This document shows, piece after piece, positions 1-8,700 of a stretch of 32,451 bases of DNA. A model generated the notes under the pieces. It saw only the letters and a program-made list of their open reading frames with translations, was not told where the DNA came from and searched no databases. Within the stretch, counting starts at the first letter, position 1; every line of letters begins with the position of its first letter. The DNA is taken from the NCBI GenBank assembly GCA_049999725.1, contig JBNGIS010031189.1, forward strand, positions 1 through 32,451. The letters run 5' to 3'. Made by a program: the position numbers and the translations under genes. The DNA is from Haplomitrium mnioides (lineage: Eukaryota > Marchantiophyta > Haplomitriopsida > Calobryales).

Positions 1-489
1 CTCTAAAGCTGATGCAAAATTGCATCGCAGTGGAATATGATAGACGTCAGTCTATCTTTATTCCTCAGAGGGTTTTGGAGATGGTTCCTTGCCATCCGAT
101 GTGACTGAGTCACAGATAGTATTTGCGTAACACAAGGAACCTGTTCCTCTTGGTACTGCAGGTGCTTCTGGTGACTCTGTGGTGATATCGGGGACTGCAA
201 AGTCTCGTCAGGATTCTGTAGTGGCTGCAGATGCTCAGCCAGTAGATGTAGATGAGACAATTCCTCTGGAAGAGGAGATTGTTTGATAAAATGTTTGTAC
301 TTTTTTCCTCTATAATAAAATTCATTTTTTGTAAATCTCAAGAATAAGTTGACCCTTTTGATAGTCCAAGAATGGTTTGATCTCAATTTCTAATCTCAGA
401 ATTATGTGTAGGCAATGCTCATTGTTTAGTGTCTTTGCGCATTTTAGGATTTGTAGTTCTTTTCCGGTTCCACTGCACCCTTAAGCTAG

Positions 490-745
490 GCAGTTGTTGT
501 TCAGAGTATCGACACCCATTCGTCAAAGGGTTCTTGTTCAATGTCCATGCTTGCATAGGCTGTAGGGTTCTTCTTTAGATGCTTGGCGTGTTTTTGCTGT
601 TGGATTGTAGTTGAAAGTCCATGCGTGCATGGCTTCGTTGTTCTTATTGAGAATGAAAGCAAGCAGAGTATTCAGGATTCTTGTTCAGAGTCTATGCGTG
701 CATAGGCTTTACGGTTGTGGTTTGGAGTCTATGCTTGCATAGACT
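490..745. repeat. Degenerate ~37/74 bp minisatellite with palindromic CATGC..GCATG cores
   Basis: Four near-perfect palindromes occur at 545-559 (CCATGC-TT-GCATAGG), 619-632 (CCATGC-GT-GCATGG), 692-705 (CTATGC-GT-GCATAG) and 728-743 (TCTATGC-TT-GCATAGA). Their centres are 74, 73 and 37 bases apart, so the underlying period is about 37 bp with some copies decayed. Flanking bases repeat as well, for example ttcttgttca before the first and third cores. The block ttgttcagagtat at about 496-508 falls one period upstream of the first core and may be an older copy. In three copies both arms agree (CC with GG, or CT with AG) although the bases differ between copies. Function is unknown. Confidence 0.65.
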
Positions 746-1088
746 TTGTTGGCTACGATGCTCCAAGTCAGGTTTAAAGTCCTTTTCCGATTAGACATTT
801 AGGTTTTCGTGTAATTTTCTTCTATCGAAATATATATTTTTTATTTCTTTTTTCTTGAATTTAATTTGTTTTCAATACTGTTAAGTTTTTTCAAAATATT
901 CGAATAATCAAAATGTTTTCTTTTTAAGTTTTCTTTTTAAATAAAATATTTGACATATAATCTAAACGGAAAATATGCCCTTTTTTATTAATAAAAACAA
1001 TTTTTTTTTCGAAAAGAAGATTTTAGTTTTAAATTTGATGCTTTTGAATGCCAAATCTTTTAAAAAAAAATTCGACTGTCAAGTGAAA

Positions 1089-1111
1089 CAGGAACCGAGT
1101 AGCGGTTCCTG
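1089..1111. repeat. Perfect 9 bp inverted repeat with 5 nt loop
   Basis: CAGGAACCG (1089-1097) and CGGTTCCTG (1103-1111) are exact reverse complements around AGTAG. The octamer agtagcgg occurs inside it and again at about 1118-1125. It lies 45 bases upstream of the primer binding site of copy A, in sequence that does not match the copy B LTR. It could be part of the end of an unrelated LTR or a chance hairpin. Confidence 0.6.
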
Positions 1112-1155
1112 GTTCAAAGTAGCGGATGTTATTTGGTATTTGAGTAATTTTACAT

Positions 1156-1168
1156 TGGTATCAAAGCT
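1156..1168 (+). other. Primer binding site, initiator tRNA-Met type (copy A)
   Basis: TGGTATCAAAGCT closely matches the common plant primer site TGGTATCAGAGC, complementary to the 3' end of initiator tRNA-Met, where minus-strand DNA synthesis is primed. The following sequence (a T-run, then gtggtgagttacatgga) is shared with copy B at the matching place, which confirms the element boundary. Confidence 0.8.
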
Positions 1169-1319
1169 ATGATTCTTTTTTTTGTGGTGAGTTACATGGA
1201 AATAAAAAAGTGGTGGTTCAAGTAATGCAACAATGGCTTGAACATCTTTCATGCATTTTAGAAGTGAGAATGAAAGAAAGAGAAACTTTTGAGAAGAAGA
1301 GAGTTATGAGTGATTTCTA

Positions 1320-1905
1320 ATGCCAAAAGCATATGCTAGGAAGATGGTTTGTAGTGCATATGAGAGCTTCATATTTGATTGTGAGCAATATTTTGAAGCT
1401 ACAAACATTAGAAAAGTTGGTCGACGAATTTTATTTGCGACAAGTCATGTAGAAGTTGCAAAGACTTGGTGATATCAAATAGAACAATCACAACATGGAT
1501 ATATTGCTCTTTTTGTTTCTTGGTGTAAATTCAAAGAAACAATGATTTTAAGATTTAAAGTTGTAAATGCTTCAAAAATAGCAAGAGATCGATTGGCTAA
1601 ATTGAAAAAGCTTGGCATAATGATAAGATATGTTGCACACTTTCAGAATACAATTATGCAAATTCCTAATATAAGAGAAGAAGAAGCACTAGACCACTTT
1701 GTTCGAGGATTGAAACCTCACACAAGAATAGAAGCTACAATGAGTAACCATGCTCAATTAGAAGAAAAGATGCGCATGGCGGAGTGGCATGACTCATTAT
1801 TTACTGCTACAGAAGTTAGGTCACGTCCTCAACTTTTTGAACAGTGTACTCAAACCTTTGCAAGCTCTAATGGAATTAAAATTTCAACAAGAATTCAAGG
1901 TACCT
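1320..1905 (+). pseudogene. gag: gag (capsid) remnant, chromovirus copy A
   Basis: The frame starting at ATG 1320 runs to TAA at 1971-1973 with one internal stop, TGA at 1470-1472 (after KT-W). It shows the retrotransposon-gag capsid pattern: a Cys-Glu-Gln-Tyr-Phe segment near the start, the tryptophan-rich turn around 1464-1540, then RDRLAKLKKLG, IPNIREEEALDHFVRGLKPH and a following amphipathic helix. Gag forms the virus-like particle that packages element RNA. A CCHC zinc knuckle, usually found between capsid and protease, is absent: only about 25 codons separate the last capsid helix from the protease. The reading frame continues directly into protease. Copy B aligns along this stretch. 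The start codon is chosen because the same ATG is present in copy B. Confidence 0.75.
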
Positions 1906-2200
1906 TGTTCAATCTTGATGGTATGATCGACGGGCACTCTTGCAGAATGTTGGTGGATAGTAGGACTATTTAAAATTTTATGTCACTATGGTTTGCTAAG
2001 AAAATCAAGGCAAAATTTAAGTCTATCAAGGGGAGTGTTGTGACTATGGCCAATGGCCAAAAGCCATTTCTTCTAAAGATTAGAAAAGAGTACACGAAAT
2101 CTATGCAAATTGTTATTGCACTTGTATAATATGACATCATTTTAGGGTTGTATTGGCTTGAAAACTGATCCATTCAACTTGATTGGGCAAAACGACAAAT
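1906..2200 (+). pseudogene. pro: Aspartic protease remnant, chromovirus copy A
   Basis: In frame with gag, the sequence reads LFNLDGMIDGHSCRMLVDSR and then stops at TAA 1971-1973. The retroviral-type aspartic protease has a catalytic Asp-Ser-Gly (or Asp-Thr-Gly) triad followed by Ala-Thr/Ser. Here Asp is at 1956-1958 and Ser at 1959-1961, but Gly is replaced by Arg (AGG, 1962-1964). The second conserved segment, Tyr-Asp-Ile-Ile-Leu-Gly-x-x-Trp-Leu, is visible at about 2130-2160 after another stop (TAA at about 2127). The protease would cleave the polyprotein; both the stops and the lost Gly indicate inactivity. Positions 2232-2477 continue in the same frame as a linker with SMIDDILKEFADVF, the usual run-in to reverse transcriptase. 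Confidence 0.7.
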
Positions 2201-2231
2201 TCAAGCTACCCTACAAAGTAAAAAATTTCTT

Positions 2232-3167
2232 TTGAGGTGTTTGACACCACTCGTGAAGAAGCCTAAATCAATTCAACAAATTAATTCAGTAGAGCAAGAG
2301 TTAAATGTCTTTATTATTTTGATCAATCCCATCGTGGACTTGAGTAAGAAAGGAGGAAAAAATGTTCCTACCTCAATGATAGATGATATTTTGAAGGAGT
2401 TTGCAGATGTGTTTCTGAAGGATTTGCCAAATGGGTTATACCACATGATTGAAGAATGCTTTTTTAGATTGAGTTAATACCATGAAGTACTCCTTATAAT
2501 CAACTTATATATCAGATATCATCATAGGAATTAGAGGAGCTCAAAAGACATTGACAAATTGTCTTGAGAAAGATTTCATTCAACATAGTATTTTGCTTTG
2601 AGAAGCACCGATATTTTGTTTTACCAAATAAAGATGGTGGATTTCATCTTTGTACAGATTATCAAGGCTTGAACAAAAAAACATCAAAGAATCTCTATCT
2701 TCTACCTCGTATTAATGATTTGTTGAATCAATTAAATGGTGTGAAATTCTTTTCTAAGTTGGATCTTCAAAGTGACTATTGAAAAATTCTTATCAAGCCA
2801 AGCAATATACCAAAGACATCTTTTTGTACAAGGTATGGTCATTCTGAGTGGAAGGTTCTTACACTTGGCCTAACTAATGCTCCAACAATATTCATGGATC
2901 AAATGCATTGAGTTTTTGATGGTTTGTTGGACAAGTCAGTGTTTGTGTTTTTGAATGATATTCTTATCTTTAGTTAAAGTGAAGTTAAGCATTGCAAGCA
3001 TCTCAAAGAAGGGCTGCAAAGACTACATAATTGGAAATTTTGTTGCAAGAAACCTAAGTGTGAATTTTTGGAAGCAAGAAGTGACTTACTAGGACATAAA
3101 GTGTTTACAAAGCGCATCAAGATGGAGAAAGAGAAAATTAAGGCTATTATAAAATGGCCAACACAAA
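2232..3167 (+). pseudogene. pol: Reverse transcriptase remnant with linker, chromovirus copy A
   Basis: Reverse transcriptase copies element RNA to DNA. In the frame of 2564 the blocks FVLPNKDGGFHLCTDYQGLN, FFSKLDLQSDY, SFCTRYGHSEWKVLTLGLTN and CEFLEARSDLLGHKV match in order the fingers, first catalytic aspartate, palm and connection motifs of Ty3/gypsy enzymes. The catalytic Tyr-x-Asp-Asp box is Phe-Leu-Asn-Asp (2948-2959), so one of its two aspartates is Asn (AAT, 2954-2956). Stops interrupt at about 2780 (TGA), 2909 (TGA) and 2975 (TAA). The linker (2232-2477) is in the gag-protease frame, so a frame change lies between 2477 and 2564. At about 3168 the frame shifts again into RNase H. Confidence 0.85.
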
Positions 3168-3760
3168 ATGATACAAAGGATGTTCAATGGGTTGGCAAGT
3201 TTTTATCGAAGATTCATCCATTACTATGGTCATATTAATGCACCGCTTATAGATCTATTAGGCAAAGATGCAAAGTTTCAATGGGCAACCAAAGAGCAAG
3301 AGGCATTTCAACAACTAAAGGATGGGGTGTCTTCTTGTCAAATTCTACAATTGTATGATCCAAAGGCACATTGTATCGTTGATTTTGATGCCTCTAATTT
3401 TGCTGTAGGAGTAATGTTACAACAAGAGTTTGAGTATGGACTTCATCCAATTGCCTTCATATCACACAGACTAAATGCAACAGAGAAAATTTATTTTGCA
3501 AGGGATAAAGAGCGATTAGCAATGGTTCATGCTACCAAGGTTTAGAGACATCATCTTTTAGAAAACCATGTACTTATGTGCACCAATCACAAGCCCTTGC
3601 TACAATCAATTCACTTAGAAAATATGACAAGTCGTCATCATCAATGGGAAGATTGGCTACAACTCTTTGATATCAAGTTGGAGTACAAGCCAAGAAGGTT
3701 CCATACTATTTTTGATACATTGTCACAAAGATTGGATTATCGACTAAATACATTGGAGGT
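3168..3760 (+). pseudogene. pol: RNase H remnant, chromovirus copy A
   Basis: RNase H degrades the RNA strand of the RNA/DNA hybrid. After the connection block (LASFYRRFIHYYGHINAPL) the sequence DFDASNFAVGVMLQQE at about 3379-3426 matches the Asp-containing start of the Ty3/gypsy RNase H domain (Asp-x-Asp-Ala-Ser). It is followed by HPIAFISHRLNATEKIY, then a stop (TAG 3543-3545) and, in the same frame, CTNHKPLLQSI, RHHQWEDWLQLFDIKLEYKP and a run of Arg/Asp residues typical of the domain end. It is one of the better preserved parts of copy A, with a single stop. Confidence 0.8.
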
Positions 3761-4655
3761 TGCAAATGATAGCATATTGCATCTTGATGAAACAACCAAC
3801 AACAGCTTTCGACAAAAGTTACAGGATGATGTTTTCTTTAATCTTGTTTGGGTATGTTTGGTGGTCAAAGATAGCAAGCATCATGTCTTTTCTATTTGGG
3901 AGGTTGTTCTCTATCAAGGCCATCAAATATATGTTCTACAAGATAATGTGCTTCAAATGGTCTCTTTAAAAGAAGCATATGACATTCCAATCTCTAAGCA
4001 TCTTGGAGGAGAAAAGACTATGAAGTTGCTTCAATTCACTTGGTGGTGGCCAAACCTAGCTCAAGATGTTTGTGGCTTTATTAGTTCTTGTGAAAATTGT
4101 GAGCAAAACAAGGCTTCAAACACCAAACCAGTTGGCCTTCTTCAACCACTACCGATTCCTACTACTCGATAGGAGCATAGAAGTTTAGATATTGTCACTT
4201 TGCTTCCAACCACGCCTTGTGAGTTTACTGCCATTGTGATGTTTGTGGATAAGCTAAGCAAACAAATTTATCTAGCACCGACAATCGATACAGTGGATGC
4301 TATACAATTAGCAAAGATTTACTTTGATACAGTTTTTTGATATTATGGAATGCCAAAGGAGTTAATATTTGATAGAGATCCATGATTCACTGAGAAGTTT
4401 TGGTGAGAGCTATTTACACTTTTGGGTACCAAACTATCTATGTCTACGACTTATCATCCTCAAACAGATAAGCAAAATGAACGCAAAAAACGCATTATAA
4501 AGAATATGCTTTAAGTATTTATCATTATTCATCACACAAATTGGGATAATTTCTTACCGAATATGGAGTTTGCATAGAACACCTCCAAATAAGCAAGTAT
4601 TGGATTTTCTCCTTTCATTCTTAATTTTGGTCAATAAACTTTTGTTCCCAATGGT
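3761..4655 (+). pseudogene. int: Integrase remnant, chromovirus copy A
   Basis: Integrase inserts the cDNA into the genome. The zinc-binding N-terminal region is present at about 3990-4110 (KHLGGEKTMKLL, WWWPNLAQDVCGFISSCENC), with both cysteines. In the catalytic core the first Asp is at 4188-4190, the second at 4371-4373 and the Glu at 4479-4481. The last two are 36 codons apart, the exact D,D(35)E spacing. The core is broken by TAG near 4170 and TGA at 4338-4340, 4383-4385 and 4404-4406, then TAA near 4512 and TAG/TAA near 4575-4590. Several of these stops sit where related enzymes have Arg, consistent with CGA to TGA decay. It follows RNase H in the same frame. Confidence 0.85.
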
Positions 4656-5222
4656 TTGCTTTCTCCTTCCTCTTCCAATGTTCTAAGTTTTTCTACCTTT
4701 TTGTCTCATTTATCTTCCTCTTTACAAGATGCCAAAAACCATCTTGTTATAATTCAAAATCGGCAAAAAAAATATGCTAATAAATATTGTCATGGTTTTT
4801 CTTATGTTTTAAGTGACCAAGTTATGTTTTCTACTTATGATCTTCCTCTATCTTTAGATACTCAAATCTATAATTTATCTCTAGCTTGGATTGGTCATTT
4901 CAAGTTATTTCTCTTGTTGCATACAAACTTAATCTTCCTCTCCATACAAAGATTCATCTTGTATTCCATGTATCTAAACTTAAACCTTTTGTTTCTAATC
5001 CATCTTCTTTCCAAATTGTGTTCAAATTCCTCATCCGCTTATTTTTCTTGATGATCATGAAGAATATAAGGTGGATTGCATTTGGGCTAAGCGAGTCCTC
5101 AAGCATGGATGACATCCTCAAGTTCAATATAAAGTTTTGTGGAAGAGATATCTGCTTTATAATGCTACTTGGGAACCATGTTCAAACCTTGAGAATGCTC
5201 AAGAAGATATTTGACTATTTGA
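4656..5222 (+). pseudogene. int: Integrase C-terminus and chromodomain remnant, copy A
   Basis: A Ser/Leu-rich segment with QDAKNHLVIIQNRQKKYANK leads to the block HLVFHVSKLKPFV (about 4945-4985), the usual run-in to a chromodomain. In the frame of 5050, positions 5059-5217 then read EEYKVDCI, KRVLKHG, a stop (TGA 5110-5112), HPQVQYKVLWKRYLLYNATW, EPCSNLENAQEDI and another stop. The spacing of the Tyr, the Trp-Lys-Arg-Tyr and the Ala-Thr-Trp-Glu-Pro blocks is that of a chromodomain, which in chromoviruses helps direct integration to chromatin carrying particular histone marks. At least one frame change lies between the linker (frame of 4656, then 4886) and the chromodomain. Confidence 0.8.
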
Positions 5223-5269
5223 AACTACTAGTCATGACGAGGACGTCATCGACTAGAGAACGTGGATTA

Positions 5270-5710
5270 TGCAATAGTACAAGCATGATGTTGTGCTATT
5301 TATATGAAAATAGAGAGGAGTGAAAGAAGTGGTAGAGGGTTATTTCTAGGGTTAAATTGAGATAAGATTACTTGTCTTCAAAGTTACTTTTAGAGCTTTA
5401 GGGTTGAAATTATAAGTGACTTCTAAGTGAGCAATTTTAGGATTGAAATTAGAAGTGACTTCTAAATGATCAGTTCTAGGGTTGAAATTGGAAGTGACTT
5501 GTATGTGAAGAAAGAAGGATGACACCTTCTTCTCTTGTGTAAATAAAAGGGCTTCATAGCCCCACTTCTCATTCTGGAGTTCCTCTCGAATGACTTAGGT
5601 TCTTTGGTTGCTTGGCTTTTGCTTGCCTTATTGGCATTTGGTTGAAGAACTCTATTAGAGTTCACTATGAGTTCTTACTCATTTGGATTTGGTCTTTGAG
5701 TTCTTTTAGA
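5270..5710 (+). repeat. 3' LTR of copy A
   Basis: The sequence starts TGCAATAGTACAAGCATGAT and shares its course with both LTRs of copy B in the opposite orientation. Shared landmarks are ggtagaggg, gaagtgacttctaa, aataaaagggct, gagttcctctc, ggttgcttggcttttgcttg and cactatgagttcttactcat. The end is near 5708-5711, where satellite sequence starts (acctataagtgctctag). At about 441 bp it is longer than the copy B LTRs because of an extra 39 bp repeat. The exact right end is uncertain by a few bases because the terminal CA is not preserved. Confidence 0.8.
5401..5512 (+). repeat. 39 bp tandem repeats inside the LTR (2.8 copies)
   Basis: Copies begin at 5401, 5440 and 5479, each opening ggRttgaaat and containing gaagtgact or aagtgacttctaa. 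The copy B LTRs have one copy fewer at the same place, which accounts for most of the length difference. Repeats in this part of an LTR (U3) often hold promoter or enhancer elements, but no function can be shown here. Confidence 0.75.
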
Positions 5711-8700
5711 ACCTATAAGTGCTCTAGCTTGCATGTTGTGTTGCTTGACTTGGTGTAGGTTAGCCCTCCTTCTTATTGTTCTTTTTTTTTCTCTACCTAT
5801 GAGTGCTTCAACTCATGCATGGTGTGTTGCTTGCCTTGGCGTAAGTGGAGCCTTCCTTCTTATTGTTCTTTGTCTGTGAGCACTCTAGCTCATGCATGTG
5901 GTATTGCTACACTTAGTGTTGGTGGAGCTTTCTCCCTAATTGCTTTCTACTTATGAGATCTCTAGCTCATGCATGTTGTTGGAGCCTTCCCTCCTATTTT
6001 TCTTATTTTTCTCTACCTTTGGTGGAGCCTTCCTCCTTTTAGTTCTCCACCTATAAAAATTTTAGCTCATGCATGTGGTGTTGCTTCACTTGGTGTAGGT
6101 AGAGGCTTCCCTCGTTTTGGTCTTTTTTTTCTCCACCTTTGTGGTCCAACTCATGTATGTGGTGTTGGTTGACTTGGTGTAGATGGAGCCTTTCACCTTG
6201 ATGTTCTCTATTTTCTCTATTATTAGAGTTGTAGCTCATGCATGTGGTGTTGCTTAACTTGGTGTAGGTTGAGCCTTTCGCCTTATTTTTTTTATTGTTC
6301 TCTACCAATGAGCACTATGGCTCATGCATGTGGTGTTGTTGTACTTGGTGTTGGTAGAGCCTTCCCTCTTATTGATCTCATTGTTCTCTACCTATGAGTG
6401 CTCTAGCTCATGCATGTGATGTTGGTTGACTTAGTGTTTGTGGAGCCTTGCCTCTTATTGTTCTTATTGCCCTCAACCTATGAGTATTGTTGCTCATGTT
6501 GCTTGACTTGGTGTTGGTGGAGCCCTCTCCCGTTTTTCCTTATTATTATGGTCATACGAGTGCTCTAGCTCATGTAAGTAGTGTTGCAAAATTTGGTGTA
6601 GGTGGAGCTTTCTCCCTTATTGTTCATTTTGTTCTCTATCTATAAGTGCTCTAACTCATATATGAGGTGTTGCTTGACTAGGTGAAGGTCTATCCTTCCT
6701 TTTTTTTTGTTCTTGTTGCTCTCTATCTATTAGTGCTCTAGCTCATTCATGTGGTGTTGCTTGATTTGGTCTAGGTAGATCCCCATGTTATTGTTCTTAT
6801 TGTTCTCTACATATGAGTCCTCTAGCTCATGTATGTGGTGTTGCTTGACTTGATGTAGAGGGAGTCTTTCCTCTTATTGTTCTCATTGCTCTCTACCATA
6901 AGTACACTAGATCTTGCATGTGGTGTTGCTTGACTTCGTGTAGGTGGAGCCTTCCCACTTATTGTTCTTATTGATTTGTACCTGTGAGTTGTATATCTCA
7001 TGCATGTGTTGTTGCTTGACTTGGTGTACATTGTGCCTTCCTCTTTTTTCTTCTTATTGTTCTTTACCTATCAATGCTCTAGATCATACATTTGGTGTTT
7101 CTTGACTTGGTGGTGGTGGAGCATTCCTCCTTGTTGTTCTTATTGATCTCTACCTATGAGTGCTCTAGCTTATGCATGCGATGTTGCTTGACATGGTGTA
7201 GGTGGAGCCTCCCACTTATTGTTCATATTGTTCTCTACTTGTCAGTGCTCTAGCTCTTGCATGTGGTATTGCTTGACTTGGTGTAGGTGAAGCCCTCCTC
7301 TTGATTGTCCTTATTGCTCTCTACCTATAAGTGCTCTAGCTCATGCATGTGGTGTTGTTGTACTTGGTGTTTGTGGAGCCTTCCCTATTTTTGGTCTTAT
7401 TGTTTTCTATCTATGAGTACTCTAGCTCATGTATGTGGTGTTGCATGACTTGGTGTACATTGAGCATCTTTCTTATTCTTCTTAGTGTTCTCTATCTATG
7501 AGTGCTCTAGCTAATGCATGTCATGTTGCTTGACTTGGTGTTGATAGAGTTGTTCTCCTTATTATTGTTTTTGTTCTCTACATATGAGTGTGCTAGCTCA
7601 TGCATGTGGTGCTGCTTGACTTGATGTTGGTGGAAACTTCCCCCTTCTTGTTCTTATTGTTCTCTACTTATGAGTGCTCTAGCTTATGCATGTGGTGCTA
7701 CTTAACATGGTGTAGGTGGAGCCTACTTCTTATTGTACTTTTTGTTCTCTACCTCTCAGTGCTCTAGCTCTTGCATGTGAGTTGCTTGACTTGGTGTAGG
7801 TGAAGCCTTCCCCTTGATTGTTGTTATTGTTCTCTACCTATAAGTGCTCTAGCTCATGTATGTGGTGTTGCCCTACTTGGTGTAGGTGAATCCTTCCTCC
7901 TAATTGTTCTTATTGTTCTTTGCTTATTAGTGCTCTAGCTTATGCATGTGGCATTGCTTGACTTGGTGTTGGTGGAGCCTTCTTGCTTATTGTTCTTATT
8001 GTTGTCTATCTATGAGTGCTCTAGCTTATGCACGTGGTGTTGCTTGACTTGGTGTTGGTGGAGTCTTCCCCTTTGATTGTTCTTTTTGTTCTCTACCTAT
8101 GAGTGCTCTAGCTTATGTACGTGGTGTTGCTTTACTTGGTATAGAGGGAGACTTCCTCTATTTTGTACTTATTGCTATCTATCATGAGTACTCTAGCTCT
8201 TGCATGTTGTGTTGCTTGACTTGGTGTAGGTGGAGCTTTCCGCCTTATTGTTCTAAACCTGCAAGTTGTCTAGCTCATGCATTTAGTGTTCATTGACTTG
8301 GTGTATGTTGAGCCTTCCCCCTTTTTCTTCTTATTATTTTGTACCTATCAATGTTGTAGATTATACATTTACTGTTTCTTGATTTCGTGGTGATGGAGCC
8401 ATCCATTTTGTTGCTCTTATTGTTCTCTACCTACTAGTGCTCTAGCTTATACATGTGGTGTTGTTTGACATGGTGTAGGTGGAGCATCCATCTTATTGTC
8501 CTTATTGTTCTCTACCTATCAATGCTCTAGCTCTTGCATGTGGTCTTGCTTGACTTGGTGTAGGTGAAGTCTTCCCCTTGATTGTTCTTATTTTTCTCTA
8601 CCTATAAGTGCTCTAGATCATGCATGTAGTGTTGCCTTACTTGGTGTAGGTGAAGCCTTCCTCCTATTGTTCTCTACCTATGAGTGCTCTAGCTCATGCA

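Larger units (their letters stand above)
1..1152. other. Unassigned left flank, AT-rich, no intact gene
   Basis: No gene is recognised here. Two short open stretches on the + strand might be remnants of coding sequence: 3-104, and 131-286, whose translation ends in an acidic tail (DETIPLEEEIV) before TGA at 284-286. Neither matches a family I know, and they lie in different frames separated by stops. An AATAAA-like stretch (ataataaaattc) follows near 311. Positions 750-1080 are very AT-rich with long T and A runs and show no feature. The flank ends abruptly at the primer binding site of retrotransposon copy A, where a 5' LTR would be expected. The open frame on the opposite strand across 3-386 has no recognisable domain. 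Confidence 0.5.
1153..5710 (+). mobile_element. Ty3/gypsy chromovirus copy A, degenerate, 5' LTR not found
   Basis: The order is primer binding site, gag, protease, reverse transcriptase, RNase H, integrase, chromodomain, 3' LTR. This is the diagnostic Ty3/gypsy order (integrase after RNase H), and the chromodomain places it among chromoviruses. It is homologous over its whole length to copy B at 12225-17105. The frame is broken by many stops and at least two shifts (frame of 1320 to that of 2564, then back by 3168), so it is a dead copy. Sequence upstream of the primer site does not resemble the 3' LTR (5270-5710), so the 5' LTR has been lost, replaced or exchanged. The compact size suggests a small chromovirus lineage such as Reina, but that assignment is inference. 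Confidence 0.85.

Noticed and set aside
3-386. 127-codon open frame on the - strand at the left end
   Set aside because: It has no recognisable domain, is rich in Gln/His/Leu as expected of reversed low-complexity sequence, and overlaps a + strand stretch with a more protein-like acidic tail.
1153-5710. Functional retrotransposon
   Set aside because: Multiple stops, frame changes, loss of protease Gly and a reverse transcriptase Asp, and no 5' LTR show that it is dead.
6051-7031. Antisense open frames in the satellite (6051-6308, 6822-7031, 21588-21782)
   Set aside because: These are reverse-strand readings of the same monomers (recurring HMHEL and NNKN words) and have no conserved start or domain.
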